The notes below the pieces were generated by a model that saw only the letters and a list, made by a program, of their open reading frames with translations, did not search any database and was not told the DNA's origin. From positions 27,834,069-27,898,068 of the forward strand of contig NC_133104.1 of NCBI RefSeq assembly GCF_022965805.1: a DNA stretch of 64,000 nucleotides. Reading direction: 5' to 3'. Position numbers and translations under genes: made by a program. This document shows positions 31,776-44,353 of the stretch, piece after piece (position 1 is the stretch's first letter; every line of letters starts with the position of its first letter). This DNA is from Primulina eburnea (lineage: Eukaryota; Streptophyta; Magnoliopsida; Lamiales; Gesneriaceae).

Positions 31776-32666
31776 TAGAAGAAGAGCAATATTGTCAACT
31801 ATAGCTCGAGAACAAGATTTAGTTGTTGCCTGCATCATCCAACAAGAACAAGAAGTCACGCACTGAGGGTAAATTCCAGGTCACATAGTCATCTGACGTG
31901 AACGTTAAATTGCTGATCATAAATTGTTTAACGACTATTTTGCTGAGAATCTAGTCTATAATGAAGCAATGTTCCGATGAAGATTTCAAATGTCTCGAAA
32001 TCTTTTCCTTCGGATAGTAGATGTCATAAAAAATCAAGATGTTTATTTCACACAAAGAAGTGATAGTTTGGGACGGCTCGGGCTATCGACTAATTAAAAG
32101 CAACTGCTTCATTGAGAATGTTAGCATATGGCTTACCTGTGGATGCTACTGATTAATACATCCAAATAGGAGAATCTACCGCAATTCAGTGTATACAACG
32201 CTTTTGTTGGAACATTTCATGTTCGAAATCTTAATTTTGATGTTTAGAAAACTTTTTGTTGTGTTTCTAACAAATTTACTCAAGTGTGAAGTTATTAAAA
32301 CAAGAAGCAAGCTGAAACTGAATTATGCACAAACATGAATTTCTGACAAGCTTTGGTGTTCTTTCTTTTTTTGTGACAGCTTATGATCTAAACGAGTCGC
32401 ACATACACCCTAGTACATGCTCCTCGACGCTAAGGACATCCCCCCCAGAGCAGGGGATTTCGTGACATTTTGAATTGGCTGTTTGATGATATCTTTAAAC
32501 TGAACGATTCAAATGACAATCCGCCAACTAGACTGATCAAAAAACTCAATTTGGAACAAGTTGTATTTCACGTCAGTTGGGCAAATTCGGATGTTATCAA
32601 GGTCTAACTGATCACTGAATTACCAAACTGAATACACGAAAACAACAATCTGTTGGGTATGAGTAG

Positions 32667-34377
32667 TGTAACACCTCTGACCCGTTTTATAAAATAACAG
32701 CGGAATTTAAAATTTTTCTTAAAAGAAAGAAGGATTTAAAATACATTTCCTTATATAATCAAAAGTATATACATGATCAATAAAATGATGCCACAAAATA
32801 TAAAAATATCATTTTTGTGATCATGTCTAAAATGCTAGCAAAATAGCCTTCTTCCTTCCTTCTCTTATGCATATGACCCCGACTCCAATCAACGTCCCGA
32901 CTCGTCACTCTTATCTGCATCACATGAAATAACTGAAATGAGTATAAAACTCAACAAGTGGAACTCTTACATAGCAATGGATATATATATCATTCTCGGT
33001 AAAACATGGCTTTGAATTCATTAAATACCATCAACTCTAGAAACATGAATAACATAGCATAATATAACAATAAGATGGTATTTCTCTTTTCTCTGTTGGA
33101 TTGATATTTATATAGTATCTTTGTCTCTGTACCTATATCCCATCGATATACATCGATAACTCTGAGGGATATAAGCCTATGGTCGTTGATCAACTAATTG
33201 CATGCAATCTCTGACTATGTATCTATCAATCCAATAAATCATTTAAACTCTCTCTTTGGCATTTCATTAACCACTTTGCATACTCTTTCTTTTGTATTCC
33301 ATTTTTCACAATTGAGACATTCAATTGCCTCTAATATACAACCAAGTATATCAATACATAATATGGATCAAATGGAAGAGAATAACATGTTAAAACCATT
33401 GAAACACAATACATATACTATCATGTGAGCACAAGGAATGAAATTCCACTTACTACACTTGGAACCTTGAATCTAATCTCTTGGTTGAATTCCTACAACA
33501 ATAAACCATGTATTGCACCATCAATAACCCAAAAATAACATTAGATGATCATTAACCAAATACATTTATCACACTTATCATCCCCTAACTCCACGATCTT
33601 CAATAACTCAAGAACAATAAGAAAAACAACTTACCTTAGTCCCTTTCTCTAGCAAGATGAAGTTATAACGCTGGATTGAAGATTAATTGCTTGATTGAAA
33701 GAAAGGATAAGAAGAAAATGAAGAACCCTACTTGGAATCGATGGAAGAGAGAAAAGAAGAGAATGTAAATGATAGAAATGAGAGTCTCAATCGGTTTTTA
33801 TGCCTAAATCCACCCAAAACACGCTTTTCCACTGTACAGGGCGCTGGGGCGGTCAAGTTTTACCGCCCTAGCGCGACACCTGCTGACCCGGCGCGTACTC
33901 TACGCACAGCTGCCTCAAAGATCGCCTCTGAAACGCCTCTTCCCGTCATAATTTGGAAAAATGGTAAACTGGAAAGTTGTAGCTCTATGTCATGGCTTGC
34001 ATCTCCAATTGGCCTCATGTCATTTGAAAGTCTGAGTAAAAATTTATGCTAAATCTCCCAACATGTGTCACTGGAGGAACGACGACACACACGACAAACT
34101 TCGGGGCGCTTTTGGCTCGTCTTCCCTAATGATTTGAACAAAACTCGAAACATGAAAGTTGCACCTCCATGTCTTATCTAGCCACTCCAATTGGCCTCAT
34201 ACCAATTGGCTCAACATACGAATTATCATGAATTTACTCATAATGCCGCTACAATATAACTACACATCATCTAATCAACAATACTATAAATCATAGATCG
34301 AAATTCTTAACATCAAAACTATATCCATAAACATACGAAATCTTAAACCGTACCGTTCACGAGGCTTGGCTATTACA
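32667..34377 (-). repeat. E3 left (3') LTR, 1711 bp
   Basis: Plus-strand view TGTAACACCTCTGACC to GCTTGGCTATTACA. The right LTR at 38927-45694 matches it almost base for base once E4 is removed. ORFs 33198-33428 and 33732-34052 recur in the other LTR (44499, 45031) and are LTR sequence. Confidence 0.95.
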
Positions 34378-34420
34378 ATCTCCCTTCCTTAGAGGAATTT
34401 CGTCCCCGAAATTGACGTCA

Positions 34421-37186
34421 CTACACAAACAACTCAGGATACTTTTCTTTCATCTCATTCTCTGGTTCCCACGTGGCTTTTTCAATCAAATGATTCCTCC
34501 AAAAAACTTTAACAATGCCGATCTCTTTGTTTCTCAACACTTTAACTTTGTGATCTAGAATCTGAACTGGAATCTCTTGGTACGTCAAATTCGGCGTCAA
34601 ATCCAATGGCTTGTGGCGAAGAACATGAGAAGGATTTGCAATATACTTCCTGAGCATGGAGACATGAAAAACATTATGAACTCTGTCAAGATCAGGCGGT
34701 AGGGCTAACCTGTAAGCTCGATCACCGACTCTGTCCAATATCTCAAATGGACCAATGAATCTCGGACTCAACTTTCCCTTTTTTCCAAATCGCATCACAC
34801 CTTTAAGAGGTGCTATCTTCAAGAACACATGGTCGTCAACCTCAAACTGCAACGGTCTACGACGCACATCAGCATAACTCTTCTGTCTTGACTGCGCTGT
34901 CTTCATCCTCTCTTGGATAACAACAACAACATCAGCTGTCTGTTGGACCAACTCTGGACCCAACATCTTCCTCTCACCAATATCGTCCCAATACAAGGGA
35001 GATCTACACTTTCTGTCATAAAATGCTTCATACGGTGCCATGCCAATCGCGCTTGGTAGCTATTATTGTAAGTTAACTCAACAAGAGACAATTTGGAATC
35101 CCAACTACTAGGATAATCAATAGTACAAGCTCTGAGCATATCCTCTAAAATCTGAATAACTCTCTCTGATTGATCGTCGCTCTGGGGATGATATGATGTA
35201 CTGAATGCTAACCGTGTACCCATAGCTCTGTGCAAACTCTTCCAAAACTCTGAAGTAAATCTAGGGTCACGAACAGACACTATCGGCACAGGAACACCGT
35301 GAAGTCTAACAATCTCTGCTATGTATTCTTCGGCATACTGGTTCATGGAATACGCCTTCTTAACTGGAAGAAAATGCGCTGATTTGGTCAACCGATCAAC
35401 AATAACCCAAATAGAGTTAAGACCTTTCTGCGTTCTGAGAAGACCAGTCACGAAGTCCATTGTAATGTGCTCTCACTTCCATTGAGGAATCGGCAATGAT
35501 TGCAATGTCCCAGCAGGTCTTTGATGTTCGATCTTCACCTGCTGACAAGTTAGGCACTGAGATATAAACGTGGCAATATCCTTCTTCATATCTGGCCACC
35601 AATAGAGTCTACGAAGATCCTGATACATCTTGGTACTACCTGGATGTATCGAATATGGCGCGGTATGTGCCTCTGTCAAGACGTCTCGTCGAATATCATC
35701 ACCAGCAGAAATGCATATACGGCCTCTGAATGTCATCAAACCATCTTTATTCATCCCAAACTCTGAATTACCTCTCTCCTCTGCTCTGGCTCTCAACTCT
35801 GTCAACTGTACACAATTAGCTTGCTCTCTACAGATCATGTCCGTCAATGTAGCCCGAATGACCAATGTTGAAAAACGAGCAATGGTTCCTGGGACTACCA
35901 AAGTTATCTCCTCTCGTTGCAAGTCCAACAACAACGGTTGTTGAATCATAGAACTCAAAGAAGAACTCGACTTACGGCTCAATGCATCTGCTACAACATT
36001 CGCTTTCACAGGGTGGTAATTAATCGTCACATCATAATCTTTGACAAGCTCTAATCACCGTCTCGCTCGCATATTGAGTTCTTTCTGAGAAAACAAATAC
36101 TTCAAACTCTTGTGGTCCGTGAAAATTTCACACTTTTCGCCATATAAGTAATGTCTCCAGATCTTCAGGGCGAAAACCACGGCTGCCAGCTCCAGATCGT
36201 GCGTAGGATAATTCTTCTCGTAGTCCTTCAACTGGCGAGAAGCATAAGCTATAGCTTTTTACCACGCTGCCTCAGCACTGCACCAAGACCCTTCTTCGAC
36301 GCATCGGTATAAACAACAAAGTCTTCTGAACCATTGGGCAAAGCAAGTACAGGAGCTGGCGTCAACTTATCTTTTTCAACTCTTGGAATCCACTCTGGCA
36401 TTCATTGGACCACTCAAATTTCACAGTCTTCCTCGTCATATTAGTTAACGGCAGGGCAATCTTTGAAAAATCTGAAATAAAACGACGATAATAACCCGTC
36501 AACCCAAGAAAACTACGTACCTCTGATACAGTGGTAGGAATAGGCCACTTCTGAATCGCCTCGATTTTCACTGGATCAACAGCTATACCATCCTTCGAGA
36601 CAACATGGCCTAAGAAAGAAATCTGCTCCAACCAGAACTCACATTTCTTCAACTTAGCATACAATCTCTTCTCTCTCAGCAACTGAAGAACAACTCTGAG
36701 GTGCTCTGAATGAAGCTCTCTAGTTTTGGAATAAATCAAAATCTCGTCGATGCAAACAATGACAAAGCTATCGAAAAACGGCTTGAACACCCGGTTCATA
36801 AGATCCATGAAGACTGAAGGAGCATTAGTCAGATCGCATGACATCACAAGAAATTCGTAATGACTGTACTTGGTCCGGAAAGCCGTCTTAGGGATATCAG
36901 ACTCCCTAACTTTCAACCGATAATAGCCAGATCGTAGATCAATCTTCGAAAACACTGTAGCCCCTTGCAGTTGGCCAAAAAGATCGTCTATCCGTGGCAA
37001 CATATACTTATTCTTAATAGTCACTTTGTTGATCTCTCGGTAATCAATACACAGCCGCAACGACACATCTTTCCTCTTGAAAAAAACAATCGGAGCTCCC
37101 CAAGGCGAAGAACTCGGTCGAATAAAACCTTTATCCAAAAGATCCTGCAACTGCGTCTTCAACTCTTTCATCTCTGTCAGGGCCAT
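34421..37186 (-). pseudogene. E3 pol: RT, RNase H, integrase with chromodomain
   Basis: RT (37186-36362) has '[19 protein letters not shown]', '[19 protein letters not shown]' and '[10 protein letters not shown]', where active copies have [FY].DD. RNase H (36360-36030) is frame-broken, with 'YHPVKANVVADALSRKS' at its end. The integrase zinc part has 'HPGSTKMYQDLRRLYWWP' and 'CLTCQQVK'. A TGA replaces a Trp codon at about 35471, just before the core 'HITMDFVTGL'. The core has 'VSVRDPRFTSEFW' and 'SERVIQ'. A frameshift near 35045 precedes 'APYEAFYDRKCRSPLYWD'. The C-terminus is a chromodomain ('VKVFWRNHLIEKATWEPE', end 'YPELFV') at 34421, which marks a Tekay-like chromovirus. Confidence 0.93.
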
Positions 37187-38773
37187 TCAATACGGAGCCT
37201 TAGAAATAGGAACCATACCCGGAACTAGATCAATCACAAACTCTACATCTCTGTCCGACGGTAAACCCGGCACATCATCCTCAAATACATCAGGGAACTC
37301 TCTCACAACATCAATATCATCAATATTCAACTTAGCCATTCTATCCATATCAACAATCGAAGCCAAAAACCCATCACAACCTCTAAACAACAACTTCTTA
37401 GCCTCAAGACACGAAATAAAAGGAAGGACCAGCGAAGTACCTGCACTGGCGAGCATACCTTCCCTATTGCCCTCATCTGCAAATTTCACCGTCTTAGCAA
37501 CGCAATCAATCACTGCACGATAAGTTGATAGCCAATCCATGCCAAGTATAATATCAAACGCAACCATCGGAATAACAATCAAATCGGCATAAACCACTCT
37601 CTCATCTATTTGAACAGAACACGCATATACAATAGAAGTCGGGCACAACACATCTCCCGAAGGCAATACAACATTAAACTGGAGGGGAAGAATAGAAGGA
37701 ACTAAACCCAAAGATCTCAAAAATAGTTCAGACATAAAAGAATGAGTAGCACCTGTATCAATCAATGTCGTAGCTACTCTGCCTGAAATTAAAATAGTGC
37801 TAGAGATCACAGAAGAATCATGGTTTATACCTTCCTTTGTCATGGTGAAGATGCGACCTTGCACCTTCTCTCTACTCGATCCTCTCGGACAGTCTTTGGC
37901 AATATGGCCTGCAGTGCCACATCGATAACAAGTATGACTACCAAATCTGCACTCTCCCCTATGATTCCTACCGCACTTGGGACACAACGGCTTCTCTGGA
38001 TCGGATGGAACTGTCGGTGCTTTCGGGCTCAACTCTATCTTGCCTTTCCCTTTGAAATTGCCTTTACCTCTTTGGTTCGAACCCTGGCCAATATCTTTCT
38101 CATCTTGCTCCGCCAACAAAGCCTTAGCCACAATCTCTTTGAATGTCACCGCCTTAGACATGTTGATGTCTCTCTTGATTTCTGCCCGAAGGCCTCTAAT
38201 GAAATGAGCACCCTTGTCCTTGTCATTGGAGGCAATATACGGGGCAAACAGACAGCTCTCCTCGAATTTCAGAATATACTCATCAACATTCATACCTCCT
38301 TGACGAAGCTCTAAAAACTCAGTCACCTTCCGTGCTCGAAGTGCATCTGGGAAGTACTTTTCATAGAAAAGATCAGTGAAATCTTGCCACTTCATTGCCG
38401 GTACATCAACACCAACCTTGGTAGCATTCCACCAAATGCGTCCAGCTTTGACTAACATGAACACTGCACAACTGATTCTGTCCTTGTCTTCATAGTTGAG
38501 ATGATCGAAAATCGCCTCAAGAGCTTTGATCCACTCTACAGCCACCAATGGATCAGCGCTTCTTGCAAACTCAGGCGGATCCATCCTCTTGAAAGCAGTA
38601 AAGATCCCATCAGTACCAACTGCTTGGGCCACTTGGCCTCTCACTTGACCTCTACCTTGACCCGTGCCTTGCAAACGGAGCAACTGTTGGATCTGCTCAC
38701 TGTGGACCTTGGCTTCCTTTTTCAATAACTTGCCGAACTCGTCGACAACTTCTCGATGAAGAACTATCCTCAC
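37187..38773 (-). pseudogene. E3 gag and protease (528 aa, then a stop)
   Basis: Gag domain with 'FKRMDPPEFARSADPLVAVE', 'WQDFTDLFYEKYFPDALR' and 'HFIRGLRAEIKRDINMSKAV'. Two zinc motifs follow: 'CPKCGRNHRGEC' and the CCHC knuckle 'CYRCGTAGHIAKDCP'. The protease has the intact active site 'LIDTGATHSFMSE' and 'DIILGMDWLSTYRAVIDC'. It ends '...KAPY' at a TGA (37187-37189) where the pol frame simply continues with '[13 protein letters not shown]'. A CGA-to-TGA change, typical of methylated CpG decay, would explain this. The frame is otherwise open. Confidence 0.95.
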
Positions 38774-38909
38774 CCTCTTAAGCTTTTCTCTTAGCAGGAA
38801 TACTCCTACAATGTGCTCACAAAATACATATCAACCAATAAATGTAGAAGAAGACATACCCGGACAGTTGAAAGTAGACGAAGTCATATGCATTGGTCCG
38901 AAGAACGGT

Positions 38910-38926
38910 GCTCTGATACTACTAAA
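38910..38926 (-). other. Primer-binding site of E3
   Basis: Minus strand reads TTTAGTAGTATCAGAGC directly after the LTR; GTATCAGAGC is the usual initiator-Met tRNA site core. Confidence 0.8.
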
Positions 38927-39315
38927 TGTAACACCTCTGACCTGTTTTATAAAATAACAGTGGAATTTAAAATTTTTCTTAAAATAAAGAAGGATTTAAA
39001 ATACATTTCCATATATAATCAAAAGTATATACATGATCAATAAAATGATGCAACAAAATAAAAATATCATTTTTGTGATCATGTCCAAAATGCTAGCAAA
39101 ATAGCCTTCTTCCTTCCTTCTCTTATGCATATGACCCCGACTCCAATCAACGTCCCGGCTCGTCACTCTTATCTGCATCACATGAAATAACTGAAATGAG
39201 TATAAAACTCAGCAAGTGGAACTCTTACATAGCAATGGATATATATATCATTTTCTGTAAAACATGGCTTTGAAATCATTAAATACCATCAACTCTAGAA
39301 ACATGAATAACATAG

Positions 39316-40753
39316 TGTTGTCGAGTTTTCACTACCGCAAGTATACGGTGTCAAGTTTTAGTACTGTATGAGTACAGATATCGATCCCACGAGGAGTAAT
39401 TATTCAAAGTTGTATATTAATTACCATAATTGACATAGCTCAACTTTATTTAAACAATTCAAATAGTTGGTTTAAAATTCAATTCAAATAAAATAATAAT
39501 TCCTGTAATTCTAGCACACAACAGAAAATTCACTGAGAAAATAAATCTAGAGATATGATTTCGTCGATTCTCCCTATGCTAAATTAACATTGACTAACAT
39601 TTAATTAAATTGCACCATGTGTATTAACCAAGAACTCACAATATTTTCTATTCCCTCTATCGAGTGATAAATAGAAATGTACTACCTATTACTGATTGTA
39701 ATATGTCTATTCAAAATCACGTAACACGTAATAAATGTAAACAAGGTTCTCTTATGGATTCGTCAGAGTTATACGTCTTTTGAACGTTATAAATATCTAA
39801 CGAGGTGATTTCTTCTGTCCTAATTTCAATCCCCTCTGTCGAGTGTTAGATTTCAATTACGTAATCAATCGAATTATGGCCAGTAATTCAAAAGCATTAA
39901 GAACAAGAAATCACAAATAAACACGATGAAATAATCAATGAAAATTCAAATCGTCATTAACATAGGTTCAACCACGACTACATCAATCTCTAGAAAATGA
40001 AATTAGTTCATGCTCGAATTTAAGTCACTACAAAACCTGTTTGTAATCATTAAAAATGTAAAAGTAAGAAACCGAATTAAGAACGTGTAGGCGAGAGATG
40101 GAAGAGCTTCTCCGTGTCCGGATTCAACGTCTTCTATCTCCGTTCTTCGCGTTCCGTGCTCCGTGCGCTCTCACTTTTTCTCTTCTCTCTCGAGTGGTGT
40201 GACGGCCTTCTCTGCAATCTTTTCGACCCCTTTAAAAATCAACGCCGAACCCTTTTTATTTCTAAAATCGCGCTGCGCGCATATGCGCGGCACAAACTCG
40301 CACATATGTGCGGCTGCTTCGGGTGCGGGTCATCTCTTTTCGGGCATATGCGCGCCATAAGCGGCGCATATGCGCATTGCTCTCGGGTTGTCGCCTGTTC
40401 TCTTTCGCGCATATGCGCGCCATGAGCGGCGCATATGCGCGAGACTCACTGTATGGTACGCGAATGTGCGCTGCTTTGGGGGTGCATGTGCGCCAATGTT
40501 TCTGCCAGTTACGCGCATGTGCGCGGGAATAAGTCGCGCATATGCGCGGGGCTTATTGCATTCCAATCTTCGGGGTATTGCTTACATTTCTTCTCCTAGG
40601 CGCCATTTTAGCTCGTTTTCAGCACGTGTTGTATCTGCACCTAGATTCCTGCGATTACACCAAAAACAACAAAAGCGCGTAATTCCGCCCAAAAAGACTA
40701 ACAATCTATATGAAATATAGGAATAATTTAAGTGCATAAAATGCATCTTATCA
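39316..40753 (-). repeat. E4 left (3') LTR, with palindrome-rich block
   Basis: 1438 bp. The part 40272-40555 contains repeated GCGCATATGCGC and variants. Several short Ala/Arg/His-rich ORFs here (40114-40720) are translations of the palindromes and recur in the other LTR. Confidence 0.93.
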
Positions 40754-42496
40754 AATCCCCCCAAACTTAAACTTTTGCTAGTCCCGAGCAAAAATAAAAC
40801 TAAAAATAAATAAAACATTAACTAGACTAAACTAAACTAAACGAACAAGAATTGTGGAATGAAAGGATAACCTCTAGCCTCAGAGATTACAGTTTCCATG
40901 ATGTTGAATCGAACACATGCCAAATTACACAAGTTCACGTGCGTGTGTGTTCTGCTATTCTCGTTTACCCACTCCAAATGCCAAGATAAGTTCATATCTG
41001 TTCATCTCATAAAATTCTGGACTCCTCGACACACATTTAATTAGCAAAATCATTGAAGCACACATTTACCTTCACAAATCAACATGACTTATAGGGTAAC
41101 ATTTGGCTAAACAAAGTGGTATTATGAAGACAACAATTAACCAAATAAAATCCAATATCATGAGATGCGCACATGTACAAAATCAAATTCTGTGTCTATC
41201 GACGGCATTTTTCAAGTGTCCATAGGCTTAACTTTGACAACTCTTCTCCACTAGTATATTGGGTACGTGTGACTCGGTTAATAGGTCTTTTAAGCTTATA
41301 ACGTTAGGCTATGGCTAATGGCTTCAAATGAAGGTAGGGAGTCAAAAGTGAGAGAAACAAACAAATTTATTTTTGAACACGCGTCTCCTTCCTTATGTTT
41401 CACTTCCACTTGCCTTGCCACAACATTGTCATCATTTTGTACGTCTTTTCACTTCACATGTCATGCTCTTTCCCTCTTTATTCAACCTTTTCTATCTCTA
41501 TATTTTTTTTTTATAGAGACATTTCTTTCTTTCTTTTCACCTTTTTATGATATTCTTATATGCACAAGAGGGAGAAGAACTTTTGTAGTGATACACCGGT
41601 TCGTTTTCTCTCAGTTTTCGGTGGGAACTAGTGTATATGCTCAAAAGTTGGTAGTTGACGTAGGGGTCTAAAATTGATACGAATGGGGGCTTTTTTGTGC
41701 CTTGGCACACTCCATTCGATTTTCATTATGCTCAAACATGGGACACTAGGGTGTATATGATGTTATGGGTAGGCTTGAAAGGCTCAAACGTTCCAAAAAT
41801 CGCCTAAATCATCCCTAAGTCACACAATACCCGTATCTCGCCTCGAAGAGTGCCAAGCCAAGTTCTAGACTACTTTCAATTAACCAATCAACAAACACAG
41901 ACAGATCATGTTTTCGGGTATTCAAACAGAACAAATCACATCTCATTCTCATTTAGGCTCAAAGGGCTAACAAGTGATAATTTATTCAAGGGAAAACAGG
42001 CCCAACATAAATCAAAGACTGCCTGAATCATTTTTGTGTTAGTGAACATGTAACTCAACAACAAGTAATCAACATGCAGGTTTTGGAGTCCATTCATTCA
42101 TTTCAAATCACAACCACGTGAACACTCTCTCGACATTGGGTGTATCAACAATCATAGCAATCGTGAGTCAATGTGTAAACAGTTAAGTAAAGATTGCATG
42201 CATTCAGATTCGTAATCAAGGAGAACATGAATTTCGGGTCAACTCTCATCATTGTTTGGTTATTACCTTAATTCCACAATTCTAAACAAACAATTAACGA
42301 CTACGAAAATAAACATAAAGAATGAATTAATTTTTTTTTTTTTTTTGCAAATTAAATAAACATAAAAAAAAATAACAAAGCAACAAATCAACTCTCAGAT
42401 CAAATAATCAAATCACCACCCCAAACTTAAAATATGCATTGTCCTCAATGTATAAACAAGAAAGAAATGGGACATGCATACCTCACACGGCGAGCG

Positions 42497-42796
42497 TCAG
42501 TGCTCGCCGTTACCGTCGTCATCATCCATGTGCTGGGGTGGGTACTCTGGAGGAGGTCCTGGATACTGTGGTGGTGGTGGTGGTGGCGTTTCGAAGGAGG
42601 TGCGGCGGCGGCGTGGTTGCTGGGGAGCGACGGCGTGAGGGGCTAGGGATTTGAGTGTGTTGCTGAGTGTGATTCGCGATGCCCTTTTTTTCTTGATTTC
42701 TTCCCTTCTCGCTTTTCTTAGTCTCCTCGCAGTTCTTTCGATCTCCGGATCAAAAATAAGCAAATCAGGGCTGTGCGATCTTAGCATGCACTGCAA
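42497..42796 (-). pseudogene. Gag start remnant of E4 (99 aa)
   Basis: The ATG at 42796 is about 110 bases after the primer site, the usual gag position. The protein begins with a Cys/Ser segment, then 'LLIFDPEIERTARRLRKA' and a Pro-rich tail ('PPPPPPQYPGPPPEYPP') with an acidic end. 'FDPEIERT' followed by basic residues resembles gag starts of Athila-group elements. It stops at 42497, and no capsid domain or zinc knuckle follows before the 3' LTR. It may be a vestige or a short product of its own. Confidence 0.6.
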
Positions 42797-42905
42797 AACA
42801 GAAAAAATTATAACGTAACAAAATAAATAAATAAAATAAAATTAAGTCTAAATTAAAGTAAAGACTACTTAGTAATGATATCAATATGCAGTTAAATAGT
42901 TTATT

Positions 42906-42922
42906 CCCCGGCAACGGCGCCA
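42906..42922 (-). other. Primer-binding site of E4 (tRNA-Asp)
   Basis: Plus strand CCCCGGCAACGGCGCCA equals the last 14 bases plus CCA of plant tRNA-Asp(GUC) as I know it. It lies 6 bases inside the 5' LTR border at 42929. Confidence 0.9.
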
Positions 42923-42928
42923 AAAACT

Positions 42929-44353
42929 TGTTGTCGAGTTTTCACTACCGCAAGTATACGATGTCAAGTTTTAGTACTGTATGAGTACAGATAATACAGA
43001 TATCGATCCCACGAGGAGTAATTATTCAAAGTTGTATATTAATTACCATAATTGACATAGCTCAACTTTATTTAAACAATTCAAATAGTTGGTTTAAAAT
43101 TCAATTCAAATAAAATAATAATTCCTGTAATTCTAGCACACAGCAGAAAATTCACTGAGAAAATAAATCTAGAGATATGATTTCGTCGAGTCTCCCCTAT
43201 GCTAAATTAACATTGACTAACATTTAATTAAATTGCACCATGTGTATTAACCAAGAACTCACAATATTTTCTATTCCCTCTGTCGAGTGATAAATAGAAA
43301 TGTACTACCTATTAATGATTTTAATATGTCTATTCAAAATCACGTAACACGTAATAAATGTAAACAAGGTTCTCTTATTGATTCGTCAGAGTTATACGTC
43401 TTTTGCACGTTATAAATATCTAACGATGTGATTTCTTCTGTCCTAATTTCAATCCCCTCTGTCGAGTGTTAGATTTCAATTACGTAATCAATCGAATTAT
43501 GGCCAGTAATTCAAAAGCATTAAGAACAAGAAATCACAAATAAACACGATGAAATAATCAATGAAAATTCAAATCGTCATTAACATAGGTTCAACCACGA
43601 CTACATTAATCTCTAGAAAATCAAATTAGTTCATGCTCGAATTTAAGTCACTACAAAACCTGTTTGTAATAATTAAAAACGTAAAAGTAAGAAACCGAAT
43701 TAAGAACGTGTAGGCGAGAGATGGAATAGCTTCTCCGTGTCCGGATTCAACGTCTTCTATCTCCGTTCTTCGCGTTCCGTGCTCCGTGCGCTCTCACTTT
43801 TTCTCTGCTCTCTCGAGTGGTGTGACGGCCGTCTCTGCAATCTTTTCGACCCCTTTAAAAATCAACGCCGAACCCTTTTTATTTCTGAAAATCGCGTCGC
43901 GCGCATATGCGCGGCTGCTTCGGTTGCTGGTCTTCTTCTTTTGCGCATATGTGCGCCATAAGCGGCGCATATGCGCATTGCTCTCGGGTTGTCGCCTATT
44001 CTCTCTCGTGCATATGCACGCCATGAGCGGCGCATATGCACGAGACTCACTGTATGGTACGTGCATGTGCGCTGCTTTGGGGGCGCATGTGCGCCAATCT
44101 TTCTGCCAGTTACGCGCATGTGCGCGGGACTAAGTCGCGCATATGCGCGGGGCTTACTGCATTCCACCCTTCGGGGTATTGCTTACACTTCTTCTCCTAG
44201 GCGCCATTTTAGCTCGTCTTCAGCACGTGTTGTATCTGCACCTAGATTCCTGCGATTACACCAAAAACAACAAAAGCGCGTAATTCCGCCCAAAAAGACT
44301 AACAATCTATATGAAATATAGGAATAATTTAAGTGCATAAAATGCACTTATCA
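42929..44353 (-). repeat. E4 right (5') LTR
   Basis: 1425 bp. It lacks one palindrome stretch present in the left copy (near 40285-40320) and has a 6-base insertion 'aataca' near 42993. The palindrome block is at 43897-44155. Confidence 0.93.

Larger units (their letters stand above)
39316..44353 (-). mobile_element. E4: Athila-like non-autonomous LTR element inside the right LTR of E3
   Basis: LTRs at 39316-40753 and 42929-44353 (TGTTGTCGAG to CTTATCA) have high identity. The internal region is 2.2 kb with no protease, RT or integrase. The primer site (42906-42922) matches the 3' end of tRNA-Asp, and a polypurine tract lies at 40754-40772 (minus GTTTGGGGGGATT). Flanks CATAG (39311-39315) and TATTG (44354-44358) are an imperfect target duplication; the uninterrupted LTR of E3 reads CATAG there. 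A short gag start remains at 42796-42497. tRNA-Asp priming together with the 'FDPEIERT' gag start points to the Athila lineage. Confidence 0.9.

Noticed and set aside
33198..34052. ORFs of 76 and 106 aa repeated at 44499 and 45031
   Set aside because: Both copies lie inside the two LTRs of E3. They are shared because the LTRs are copies, and they have no recognisable domain.
40114..40720. Overlapping ORFs rich in Ala, Arg and His with Cys
   Set aside because: They are translations of the GCGCATATGCGC palindromes and recur in the other E4 LTR (43737-44321).
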